This document shows positions 1 to 5,783 of a DNA stretch of 5,783 bases, piece after piece. Source of the DNA: Pedobacter sp. UBA2067 (GTDB lineage Bacteria > Bacteroidota > Bacteroidia > Sphingobacteriales > Sphingobacteriaceae). Under the pieces are notes generated by a model, which saw only the letters and a list, made by a program, of their open reading frames with translations, ran no database searches and had not been told where the DNA came from. Location of the stretch: assembly GCA_002333205.1 (NCBI GenBank), contig DDAD01000029.1, positions 378 to 6,160 on the forward strand, read 5' to 3'. Position numbers and translations under genes: made by a program. Every line of letters begins with the position of its first letter. The stretch's first letter is position 1.

Positions 1-601
1 TGGGTCCATACCAACTGCGGTATGGCTTGGCGGTGCCTTCTATGGTATCGATGTTCGGGAATATGGTAGTGGAAATGCTGGTGCAACAAACGTATTTCGT
101 GTGCTTGGTAAAAAGGCCGGCTTGGCGGTAATGATCATCGACATTGCAAAGGGCTATACGGCAACTAAACTGGCGTATTTTATAGGACTTTCCGTAACCG
201 GGCCACATAATTCTTCACAGTTTATCAACTATGAACTGGCGCTTGGTGTTACCGCGGTGATGGGCCACTTGTTTCCAATCTTCGCAGGATTTAGAGGCGG
301 CAAAGGCGTAGCGACGCTTTTTGGAATGATTTTGGCAGTTAACTTCCCGGCAGCTATGCTTTGTGTTCTGGTCTTTACGGTCGTTTTATTGGTGACGAAA
401 TACGTTTCGCTTGGGTCCATCTGCGCGGGTTTTACTTTTCCGCTCAGCATTGTGTTCGTATTCCACTCCTCCGTTAAATCTGAGGTCCTTTATGGTATGT
501 GCGTCTGCGTGCTCATCTTGATCACCCACCAAAAGAACCTTGAACGACTGTTAAAAGGCAAAGAATCCAAAGTGTATTTGTTCAAAAGCAAAAACAACTA
601 A
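1..601 (+). CDS. plsY: Glycerol-3-phosphate acyltransferase PlsY, partial (N-terminus outside window)
   Basis: Integral inner-membrane enzyme that transfers an acyl group from acyl-phosphate to glycerol-3-phosphate, giving lysophosphatidic acid, the first step of phospholipid synthesis. The frame is open from base 2 to the TAA at 599-601 (199 visible residues). All three family motifs are present: SGNAGATN at visible residues 23-30, GHLFP (88-92) followed by GGKGVAT (99-105), and the C-terminal THQKNLERLLKGKE (175-188). Hydrophobic segments between the motifs fit a multi-pass membrane protein. The family usually has about 200-220 residues, so only some 10-20 N-terminal residues are missing. 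A GTG at 101 is an internal Val codon and not the start, because the essential first motif lies upstream of it. The next gene follows after 11 bp on the same strand, suggesting cotranscription. The identification is very secure. Confidence 0.96.
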   Translation, partial: GSIPTAVWLGGAFYGIDVREYGSGNAGATNVFRVLGKKAGLAVMIIDIAKGYTATKLAYFIGLSVTGPHNSSQFINYELALGVTAVMGHLFPIFAGFRGGKGVATLFGMILAVNFPAAMLCVLVFTVVLLVTKYVSLGSICAGFTFPLSIVFVFHSSVKSEVLYGMCVCVLILITHQKNLERLLKGKESKVYLFKSKNN

Positions 602-612
602 ATCAAACATTA

Positions 613-1440
613 ATGAAAAAAATGAAACTATCAGGCCTTGCTCTTGCAGTGCTGCTGTTCGCGAATGCGTGTTCTACAGTGCCTTTGACCGGCAGAAATC
701 GCTTGAGTTTTGTGAGTGAAACGGAGATGCAATCTGCAGCCGCTCAAAGTTATAATTCCTTGCTTAAGGATCCTAAAACCACTGTTCTGAATAATGCAGA
801 TGCTACCAGGGTAAAACGCATTGGGCAGCAGATTGCCAGCGCAGTAACCAAATACATGAATGCAAATGGATATGCAGAGCAGATTAAAGGCTTTAATTGG
901 GAGTTTAACCTGATTAAGAGTGATGAGGTGAATGCCTGGTGTATGCCTGGCGGTAAGGTTGCGGTATATACCGGCATCCTGCCTGTTACGAAAGATGATG
1001 CAGGTTTAGCAACTGTGATGGGTCATGAAATTGCCCATGCTATTGCGCAGCACTCTTCTGAAAGAGCTTCCAAAGCTGCCGTTGCGGAAGGTGTTGGAAG
1101 TTTAATCGGTGCCGCTGCTGGTAACCAATCGGCTGCAACACAAACGGTGATTAATCAGGTTTATGGTATCGGCGCACAAGCTGGTGTACTATTGCCGAAC
1201 TCGAGAAAACAGGAGCTTGAAGCCGATCACCTTGGATTGATTTTCATGTCGATGGCCGGTTATGATCCTTCAACTGCTGTTTCTTTCTGGCAACGCATGG
1301 CTTCTGCGAGCAATGGTTCCAAGCCACCTGAGTGGATGAGCACGCACCCTGCAGACAACACCAGGATTGCGCAAATCCAAAAGGACCTGCCGGAAGCGCA
1401 GAAATACTATAAATCTACAACGGGTAAACCGGTTAAATAA
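613..1440 (+). CDS. M48-family zinc metalloprotease, predicted lipoprotein (BepA/LoiP/Oma1-like)
   Basis: Predicted envelope zinc endopeptidase of 275 residues. The N-terminus (MKKMK, then a hydrophobic stretch) is a signal peptide ending in ANAC, so Cys20 is the likely lipidation site. The lipobox is not textbook (Ala at -3, Asn at -2). The catalytic motif HEIAH lies at 138-142 (His138, Glu139, His142). The third zinc ligand is probably Glu201 in ELEAD (201-205), and His245 in the STHP motif matches the second conserved His of BepA-type enzymes. An Ala/Gly-rich region (about 153-195) separates the two zinc-binding parts, as in relatives. There are no TPR repeats as in BepA, so this is a peptidase-domain-only protein; substrate unknown. 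From the family, a role in outer-membrane or periplasmic protein quality control is inferred. The start at 613 lacks a clear Shine-Dalgarno; an in-frame ATG at 622 is an alternative that also keeps the signal peptide. It lies 11 bp after plsY, with no evident functional link. Confidence 0.92.
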   Translation: MKKMKLSGLALAVLLFANACSTVPLTGRNRLSFVSETEMQSAAAQSYNSLLKDPKTTVLNNADATRVKRIGQQIASAVTKYMNANGYAEQIKGFNWEFNLIKSDEVNAWCMPGGKVAVYTGILPVTKDDAGLATVMGHEIAHAIAQHSSERASKAAVAEGVGSLIGAAAGNQSAATQTVINQVYGIGAQAGVLLPNSRKQELEADHLGLIFMSMAGYDPSTAVSFWQRMASASNGSKPPEWMSTHPADNTRIAQIQKDLPEAQKYYKSTTGKPVK

Positions 1441-1479
1441 AACGATAAAGGGACTGCTATTGCGGTCCCTTTATCGTTT
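1440..1479. terminator. Hairpin terminator shared by the convergent M48 and pabB-like genes
   Basis: An almost perfect inverted repeat: arm 1440-1457 pairs with 1462-1479 around the tetraloop TATT, 18 pairs with a single G-T wobble (1455/1464). It begins at the last base of the M48 stop codon. On the minus strand it is followed by the T-rich run TTATTTAA, a fair intrinsic terminator for the pabB-like gene. On the plus strand the tail (TTTCTATG) is poorer. The right arm also encodes the last codons of the pabB-like gene, and its TAG stop falls at 1457-1459. Confidence 0.85.
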
Positions 1480-2716
1480 CTATGATTGCTGAAGCTTTCA
1501 GCATACACTCTTCATATTCTTTCTCCGGACTTGATGCTGCAGTGATGGCGCTACCTACCTGAAAGGAGAGATACTGATTGTCTTTTGCATACAGCATACT
1601 CCTGATGACCACGTTGAAATCGAAATCACCGTCTGGGCTAAGATACCCCATAGCGCCAGAGTAGGCGCCTCTTTTGCTTTCTTCATAGCCCTCGATGAGC
1701 TGCATAGCCCGAACCTTCGGTGCGCCTGTCATCGAACCCATCGGGAAGGTGTTTCGGATTGCATCTATTACATGTATTTCCGGATCAATTTCACAGGTAA
1801 TAGTTGATATCATTTGATGCACCTGCGGGAAGCTGTACACACCAAATTGTTCTTTCACCTGCACGGATGCTGGCTTGGCACTTTTGGTCAAGTCATTCCG
1901 TACGAGGTCTACAATCATCACGTTTTCCGTTTGTTCTTTAAGGTCTTCGCCTAATTGCGCTTTGATGCGCTCATCTTCGTGTGGATCATGATTTCGCTTG
2001 GCTGTGCCTTTTATAGGTTGTGAAATTAAGTTCGTTCCCTGTTTACGCAGGAAACGTTCCGGGCTAGCGCAAAGCAGGTATTTGTCCTGAAGTTTAAGGT
2101 ATCCCGAAAATGGAGTAGGGGAAGTTTTATTTAAGCGCTGGTATGTTGCCAGAGGGTCAATGGAGGTTTTTTCTGCATAAAACTCCTGGCAGAAGGTTAC
2201 TTCGTAGACATCACCACGTGCGATATGCGCTTGTAGTTTTTGAATTTTCTCCAGATACTGGGATTTAGTCATCCCTGACTGAACTTCGATATTCCGGTTG
2301 TTTGTTGCAGTTGGTTCTGTGCTAACAAGTTCATTGATGGTGTTTAGGGTTTCAGGGTTGCCGATAGCAACGCGCAAGTTTCCGCCTTCGGCAATGATCA
2401 GGTATTCGGGACTAAAAAAGGATAGTTCGGGAAAGTTGAGGCCATCCGGATTTGTTGATTCAAGTGATTCAAGTTCATTCTTGAGGTCATATCCAAGTAT
2501 ACCGAAAAACCAGTCGCTGCGGTCGGCGTAGCAGGCCTTAAGCTGATCGAAAGCATTTCCGGTTCCAGCCTCAACAAGCACACTGGCACCTGCAGCGATC
2601 AGCAGATCATATTTTCCATAAAGGTCGGCGTAGCCGTTTGAATCCAAAACACAGCAATACGGGAATGTATTAGCCCATTGTAGTGCCTTGTTCCTGAAGT
2701 CTTCTGTTAATCGCAT
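1457..2716 (-). CDS. pabB: Aminodeoxychorismate synthase component I (PabB-like chorismate-binding enzyme)
   Basis: Predicted to convert chorismate with ammonia from a PabA-type glutamine amidotransferase to 4-amino-4-deoxychorismate, the precursor of p-aminobenzoate and folate. The protein has 419 residues from the ATG at 2716. The chorismate-binding domain fills the C-terminal two thirds: GDVYEVTFCQ (168-177), PIKGT (234-238), IVDLVRNDL (268-276), PMGSMTGAPK (325-334), and GSAIT...EKEYEE (388-403). Lys236 in PIKGT is the diagnostic residue: PabB uses this lysine as nucleophile, whereas anthranilate synthase TrpE has Ala (PIAGT). The N-terminal domain (including WFFGILGYDL, about 70-79) is shorter than in E. 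coli PabB (453 residues), and I see no LLES motif of feedback-inhibited TrpE. No pabA or pabC is nearby. A longer frame from GTG 2755 is rejected because its first 13 codons run through the purA terminator. Whether it has its own promoter is unclear. Confidence 0.88.
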   Translation of the reverse strand: MRLTEDFRNKALQWANTFPYCCVLDSNGYADLYGKYDLLIAAGASVLVEAGTGNAFDQLKACYADRSDWFFGILGYDLKNELESLESTNPDGLNFPELSFFSPEYLIIAEGGNLRVAIGNPETLNTINELVSTEPTATNNRNIEVQSGMTKSQYLEKIQKLQAHIARGDVYEVTFCQEFYAEKTSIDPLATYQRLNKTSPTPFSGYLKLQDKYLLCASPERFLRKQGTNLISQPIKGTAKRNHDPHEDERIKAQLGEDLKEQTENVMIVDLVRNDLTKSAKPASVQVKEQFGVYSFPQVHQMISTITCEIDPEIHVIDAIRNTFPMGSMTGAPKVRAMQLIEGYEESKRGAYSGAMGYLSPDGDFDFNVVIRSMLYAKDNQYLSFQVGSAITAASSPEKEYEECMLKASAIIETIKGPQ

Positions 2717-2729
2717 AAATTCTGGATTA

Positions 2730-2760
2730 AACAAAAAAGGGTGGTATAAAACCACCCTTT
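2730..2760 (-). terminator. Intrinsic terminator of purA
   Basis: Read on the minus strand, AAAGGGTGGT and ACCACCCTTT form a perfect 10-bp stem (plus-strand arms 2736-2745 and 2751-2760) with a 5-nt loop. This is followed directly by a T-tract, TTTTTTGTTT counting the arm's last T's. It starts 21 bp after the purA stop and ends about 15-20 bp before the ATG of the pabB-like gene. This is the textbook Rho-independent form, and it separates purA from the gene downstream. Confidence 0.93.
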
Positions 2761-2781
2761 AAAATTAATATTTATATCGTA

Positions 2782-4056
2782 CTATAATGTTAAGGTTTGA
2801 ACCCTGTCTGGACCTACAGAAAGAAACTTCACCGGCACATTGAGTTCTGCTTCTAAGAAGGCAATGTAGTTAGCCAATGCTGCAGGAATCTCGTCAATCT
2901 TTGTGATTTTGGTAATGTCTGTTTTCCAACCTTCAATCGCTTTCAAGACAGGTGTCGGTTTAATCGAAATGATATCGTAAGGCATGTAGTCGATCGTCTC
3001 ACCATTATACTCGTAGTGAGTACAAGCATAGATTGTGTCGAAACCGTCCAGAACGTCCGCTTTCATCATGATCAGTTCAGTAACACCGTTCAGCATGATC
3101 GCATATTTCAATGCCGGGATATCGATCCATCCGCAACGACGGGCACGTCCCGTTGTAGCACCGAATTCATGACCTACCTGACGCAGTGTTTCGCCGGTTT
3201 CATCATCAAGTTCTGTAGGGAAGGGGCCACCACCAACACGGGTACAGTAAGCTTTAAAGATTCCATAAACGCTGCCAATGCTGTTTGGTGCAATACCTAA
3301 TCCAGTACAAGCGCCAGCAGTAGTGGTGTTAGATGAGGTTACAAATGGGTATGAACCAAAGTCGATATCCAGTAACGTACCTTGAGCACCTTCGGCCAAC
3401 ACAGTTTTACCTTCTTTCAGGTAGCCATTAACGAAGTGTTCGCTGTCTACGTGTGGGATGGTTTTAATATATTCAATTGCTTCAAAGAATGCAGCTTCTT
3501 TTTCTGCAAGATCATACTCGAACTCATAGTGAGATAAGATCTCTTTATGTTTCTGTACAAGTTTATTGTAGCGCTCTCTAAAATCTGGAAGGGTAGTGTC
3601 ACCTACACGCAGACCATTGCGGCCAGTTTTGTCCATGTAAGTCGGGCCAATACCTTTTAGTGTAGAGCCGATTTTGTCCTTTCCCATTTTCTGCTCATTG
3701 GCAGCATCCAATAATTGGTGGGTCGGCAAGATCAGGTGTGCCTTTCTGGCGATAACCAATTTGTTTTTTGCTACCGGATCGTGACCTGCAGCTTTCAAAT
3801 TGTCCAATTCACGTTTTAGAATGATTGGATCGATTACAACCCCATTTCCAATCAGGTTCATGGTTTTCTCATTGAAAATACCCGACGGGATGGTGTTTAA
3901 TACAAACTTTTTGCCATCAAACTCTAAAGTGTGACCAGCGTTTGGTCCGCCTTGGAAGCGAGCGATTAAATCATATTGAGGACTTAAAACGTCCACAATC
4001 TTACCTTTGCCCTCATCGCCCCATTGCAGGCCCAGAAGCACGTCTACTTGCGTCAT
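2782..4056 (-). CDS. purA: Adenylosuccinate synthetase
   Basis: Cytoplasmic enzyme joining IMP and aspartate with GTP hydrolysis to form adenylosuccinate, the first committed step from IMP to AMP. The protein is 424 residues, normal for the family. Signatures in order: QWGDEGKGK (11-19) with catalytic Asp14; GGPNAGHT (36-43) with catalytic His42; IGNGVVIDP (69-77); GSTLKGIGPTY (130-140), the IMP-binding region; AEGAQGTLLD (221-230); TSSNTTTAG (240-248); TRVGGGPFPTE (272-282); TTGRARRCGW (301-310), the arginine-rich aspartate-binding loop; MKADVLDG (331-338), a guanine-specificity region; and SVGPDR (413-418). All key residues are present. The leader before the ATG is very A/T-rich without a Shine-Dalgarno, typical for Bacteroidetes. 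It follows fur by 31 bp without a terminator, so cotranscription is plausible, and it is closed by its own intrinsic terminator. Confidence 0.98.
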   Translation of the reverse strand: MTQVDVLLGLQWGDEGKGKIVDVLSPQYDLIARFQGGPNAGHTLEFDGKKFVLNTIPSGIFNEKTMNLIGNGVVIDPIILKRELDNLKAAGHDPVAKNKLVIARKAHLILPTHQLLDAANEQKMGKDKIGSTLKGIGPTYMDKTGRNGLRVGDTTLPDFRERYNKLVQKHKEILSHYEFEYDLAEKEAAFFEAIEYIKTIPHVDSEHFVNGYLKEGKTVLAEGAQGTLLDIDFGSYPFVTSSNTTTAGACTGLGIAPNSIGSVYGIFKAYCTRVGGGPFPTELDDETGETLRQVGHEFGATTGRARRCGWIDIPALKYAIMLNGVTELIMMKADVLDGFDTIYACTHYEYNGETIDYMPYDIISIKPTPVLKAIEGWKTDITKITKIDEIPAALANYIAFLEAELNVPVKFLSVGPDRVQTLTL

Positions 4057-4087
4057 TATTAAAAATTAGTGAGATTATATTTATAAA

Positions 4088-4576
4088 TTAATTTGCGTGT
4101 TGAACATCGGCATTCACCACCGGAAGTGACTTGGCTTTGCAGTCAAAGCATACTCCGTACAGGTTTAAAGAGTGATGTTTGATATCAAACTTTAAAAGAT
4201 CGCCCACCATACTTTGGATCTGGTGAATGCGCGGGTCACAAAATTCCACCACCTTACCGCAGTCGATACAGATGATGTGATCATGTTGGTGATAACCGTA
4301 AGATTTTTCAAATTGAGCCATGTTTTTACCAAACTGGTGTTTGGTAACCAGGTCGCATGAAACCAGTAGCTCAAGGGTGTTGTATACGGTCGCACGACTA
4401 ACCCGGTATTTCTGGTTTTTCATGTGGATATACAGTGTTTCTACATCGAAATGATCGTCCCTTGAATAGATTTCTTCAAGAATAGCGAAGCGTTCAGGTG
4501 TTTTTCTCAAACTCTTATTCTCTAGGTAAGCTTCGAAAATCTTCCTTACCAGCTCGCTGTTGTGGTTTGTTGACAT
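4088..4576 (-). CDS. fur: Fur-family metal-dependent transcriptional regulator
   Basis: DNA-binding repressor of the Fur superfamily, 162 residues, expected to act as a metal-bound dimer. An N-terminal winged helix-turn-helix is seen, with the recognition helix around VSRATVYNTLELL (59-71). The C-terminal dimerisation and metal domain has HQHDHIICIDC (96-106) and LYGVCFDC (139-146). Cys103, Cys106, Cys143 and Cys146 form the structural zinc site. Regulatory-site candidates are His42, Glu90, His98, His100, Glu111 and His135. At the positions where the peroxide sensor PerR of Bacillus has Asp85 and Asp104, this protein appears to have Glu90 and Glu111, as in true Fur; I therefore favour an iron-type Fur over PerR, though this rests on a by-eye alignment. 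A zinc-responsive Zur is not excluded. The gene lies 60 bp after the RelA/SpoT homologue and 31 bp before purA. The subfamily is uncertain, the family is not. Confidence 0.93.
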   Translation of the reverse strand: MSTNHNSELVRKIFEAYLENKSLRKTPERFAILEEIYSRDDHFDVETLYIHMKNQKYRVSRATVYNTLELLVSCDLVTKHQFGKNMAQFEKSYGYHQHDHIICIDCGKVVEFCDPRIHQIQSMVGDLLKFDIKHHSLNLYGVCFDCKAKSLPVVNADVQHAN

Positions 4577-4586
4577 ACTTTTTAAA

Positions 4587-4594
4587 CTCCTTTC
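4587..4594 (-). promoter_or_regulatory. Strong Shine-Dalgarno-like sequence before fur
   Basis: On the minus strand GAAAGGAG lies 10 bases before the fur ATG. It is complementary to the 3' end of 16S rRNA. It stands out because the leaders of purA, the pabB-like gene and the M48 gene show no such motif, as is usual in Bacteroidetes. The spacing is slightly longer than ideal. Confidence 0.45.
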
Positions 4595-4601
4595 AAAGGT
4601 A
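4589..4601 (-). promoter_or_regulatory. Possible -7 promoter element and palindrome in the fur leader
   Basis: On the minus strand TACCTTTG (4601-4594) matches the Bacteroidetes -7 consensus TAnnTTTG, and CCTTTGAAAGG (4599-4589) is a perfect odd palindrome overlapping it. No TTG-type -33 element is seen 19-20 bases upstream, so a promoter here is uncertain. If real, the transcript would start close to the fur Shine-Dalgarno, and the palindrome could be an operator for autoregulation. That last step is speculation. Confidence 0.25.
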
Positions 4602-4636
4602 CCAATTTTTAGATAAAGTTTAGATTTATTGATACT

Positions 4637-5783
4637 TTAAGCGTCAAATCTGGTCACGCCAGTAACACCTTTCACTTCCAGCAGATTTTGAATAAGCTTA
4701 TCCAGGTGTTCCTTATCGTTCACATAAATCATTATTGAACCGTCAAAGATTCCGTTGTCTGTATCGACTGTGATTGATCGCATGTTCACTTTAAAATCGT
4801 TAGAGATTACCTTGGTAATGTTGTTGATCAATCCCATATCGTCAATACCAATAATGTGCAGACCAGTTAGGAAGGTTAATTCCTTCTGTTTATTCCACTT
4901 GGCTTTCACAATGCGGTAACCATAATTGGCCATCAGCTGTGCCGCATTAGGACAGGTGGTGCGGTGAATCTTAATGCCATCATTGATGGTGACAAAGCCA
5001 AAAACATCATCTCCAGGAATCGGATTACAACAAGGCGCAAGGGTGTAGTCGATGCGCTGCATGTCCTCGCCAATCAGCAGGATATCTGATTCAGGGCCTT
5101 TAACCTTCGTTAATAATGCTTCGATCTGTTGATTGTCATTGCGTTCGGCACCACGGTTTTCAATTTCTTTTTCACTGGTTACATAGTCCTTAAGGTCCTT
5201 AAGTTCTATTTTACCCTGGGCTACAGAGATAAATAGTTCCTGCGTTGAAGGCAGTTTAAAGAAGTAGCTAAGTTTGTTGAGATTGTCGGTGTTGTAGGTG
5301 ATCTTAAGAGACTTAAGCTTACGTTCCAGCATTTCCTTGCCTTCTTCCGCAATCTTCCGTTTCTCTTCTTTGAGTGAACTTTTGATCTTGGACTTCGCTT
5401 TTGCAGTAACAACGATGTTCAGCCAGTCCTCCTTCGGCATCTGCTTGCTGGAAGTGATGATTTCCACCTGGTCACCATTCTGTAGTTTATAGGAAAGTGG
5501 TACCAGCTTATGATTCACCTTTGCACCTATACACTTGGCACCCACGTCCGTATGGATCTCGAAGGCAAAATCCAGGGCCGTAGCACCTTGTGGCAGCTGT
5601 ATCAAGGCCCCCTTAGGTGTGAAAATGAAGATCTCATCAGAGAAGAGGTTCATTTTGAAATCGTCCAGGAAGTCGAGCGCATTCGCTTCAGGATTGCTTA
5701 ACATCTCACGCACTTTCATGATCCACTGGTCAAGTCCATTATCAGAACTGGATTCTTTGTACTTCCAGTGCGCGGCAAAACCT
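4637..5783 (-). CDS. RelA/SpoT-family (p)ppGpp synthetase/hydrolase, C-terminal part (N-terminus outside window)
   Basis: Long RSH enzyme that makes and/or degrades the alarmone (p)ppGpp in the stringent response. The frame stays open through the right edge, with 381 visible residues of an expected 730 or so. Visible residues start with GFAAHWKYK (1-9), the conserved end of the synthetase domain. A TGS domain follows (about 50-110, with DEIFIFTPKG and FAFEIHTDVGAKC), then a Lys/Glu-rich helical region, the conserved-cysteine region (APCCNPIPGDDVFGFV, with Cys251, Cys252 and Cys277), and a C-terminal ACT domain (about 302-378). An in-frame ATG at 5719 is internal, not the start, because homologous sequence continues upstream of it. 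The HD hydrolase and most of the synthetase domain lie outside the window, so it cannot be told whether the protein is bifunctional or RelA- or SpoT-like. It is the first visible gene of the minus-strand block and is followed by fur after 60 bp. Confidence 0.95.
   Translation of the reverse strand, partial: GFAAHWKYKESSSDNGLDQWIMKVREMLSNPEANALDFLDDFKMNLFSDEIFIFTPKGALIQLPQGATALDFAFEIHTDVGAKCIGAKVNHKLVPLSYKLQNGDQVEIITSSKQMPKEDWLNIVVTAKAKSKIKSSLKEEKRKIAEEGKEMLERKLKSLKITYNTDNLNKLSYFFKLPSTQELFISVAQGKIELKDLKDYVTSEKEIENRGAERNDNQQIEALLTKVKGPESDILLIGEDMQRIDYTLAPCCNPIPGDDVFGFVTINDGIKIHRTTCPNAAQLMANYGYRIVKAKWNKQKELTFLTGLHIIGIDDMGLINNITKVISNDFKVNMRSITVDTDNGIFDGSIMIYVNDKEHLDKLIQNLLEVKGVTGVTRFDA

Noticed and set aside
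229..450. Minus-strand reading frame of 73 codons
   Set aside because: It lies fully opposite plsY, whose conserved motifs explain the sequence, and its translation resembles no family I know.
2450..2480. Short direct repeat GATTCAAGT
   Set aside because: It simply encodes a repeated Leu-Glu-Ser in the pabB-like protein and has no extended structure.
2298..2531. Plus-strand reading frame of 77 codons, plus an overlapping minus-strand frame at 2398-2589
   Set aside because: Both are shadows of the pabB-like gene, which covers the region with conserved family sequence.
3016..3300. Plus-strand reading frame of 94 codons
   Set aside because: It lies opposite the most conserved part of purA and shows no recognisable protein features.
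4057..4087. Possible promoter for purA in the fur-purA gap
   Set aside because: The gap is very AT-rich and has only a near match, TAATTTTT, to the -7 element, placed too close to the ATG to be useful.
4595..4636. Classic Fur box upstream of fur
   Set aside because: AT-rich sequence with GATA-like pieces is present, but no 19-bp inverted repeat similar to the known consensus can be aligned.
5221..5701. Several 63-64 codon frames on both strands
   Set aside because: They lie inside the RelA/SpoT homologue, whose TGS and helical regions explain the sequence; the basic composition of one is a frame-shift by-product of Lys/Glu-rich helices.
1..5783. Mobile element, CRISPR array, tRNA/rRNA or novel defence system
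   Set aside because: Nearly all bases are taken by recognisable housekeeping genes; there are no terminal repeats, spaced repeats, transposase-like frames or unexplained stretches longer than about 65 bp.

Overview
This 5.8 kb window looks like ordinary chromosomal housekeeping DNA from a member of the Bacteroidetes, most likely the Sphingobacteriaceae (Pedobacter-like). That placement is an inference from protein style, AT-rich leaders that mostly lack Shine-Dalgarno sequences, moderate base composition, and the gene order (p)ppGpp synthetase/hydrolase - Fur-family regulator - adenylosuccinate synthetase, which I recall from that phylum. No homology search was possible.

Layout. The plus strand carries two closely spaced genes. 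The first is the nearly complete 3' part of plsY (glycerol-3-phosphate acyltransferase, cut by the left edge). The second, 11 bp later, is a lipoprotein-type M48 zinc metalloprotease (613-1440). They converge on a four-gene minus-strand block, read from right to left: the C-terminal half of a RelA/SpoT homologue (cut by the right edge), a fur-family regulator, purA, and a pabB-like chorismate-utilising enzyme. Coding density is very high, and the longest gap between genes is about 65 bp.

Transcription signals. A long perfect hairpin at 1440-1479 sits at the convergent junction, and its right half lies inside the last codons of the pabB-like gene. A classic intrinsic terminator for purA (hairpin 2736-2760 followed by a T-tract on the minus strand) lies between purA and the pabB-like gene. 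It shows that the longest pabB reading frame (GTG at 2755) is over-extended; the ATG at 2716 is the credible start. The gaps relA/spoT-fur (60 bp) and fur-purA (31 bp) show no terminator, so these three may be transcribed together. The leader of fur holds a strong purine-rich Shine-Dalgarno, a short palindrome and a lone match to the Bacteroidetes -7 promoter element.

Functionally the genes cover membrane phospholipid synthesis (PlsY), envelope proteolysis (M48 lipoprotein), folate precursor synthesis (PabB), AMP synthesis (PurA), metal-dependent regulation (Fur) and the stringent response (RelA/SpoT). The one biological link worth noting is that a (p)ppGpp enzyme sits upstream of PurA, an enzyme known in other bacteria to be inhibited by (p)ppGpp. 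I found no mobile element, CRISPR array, RNA gene or undescribed system here.
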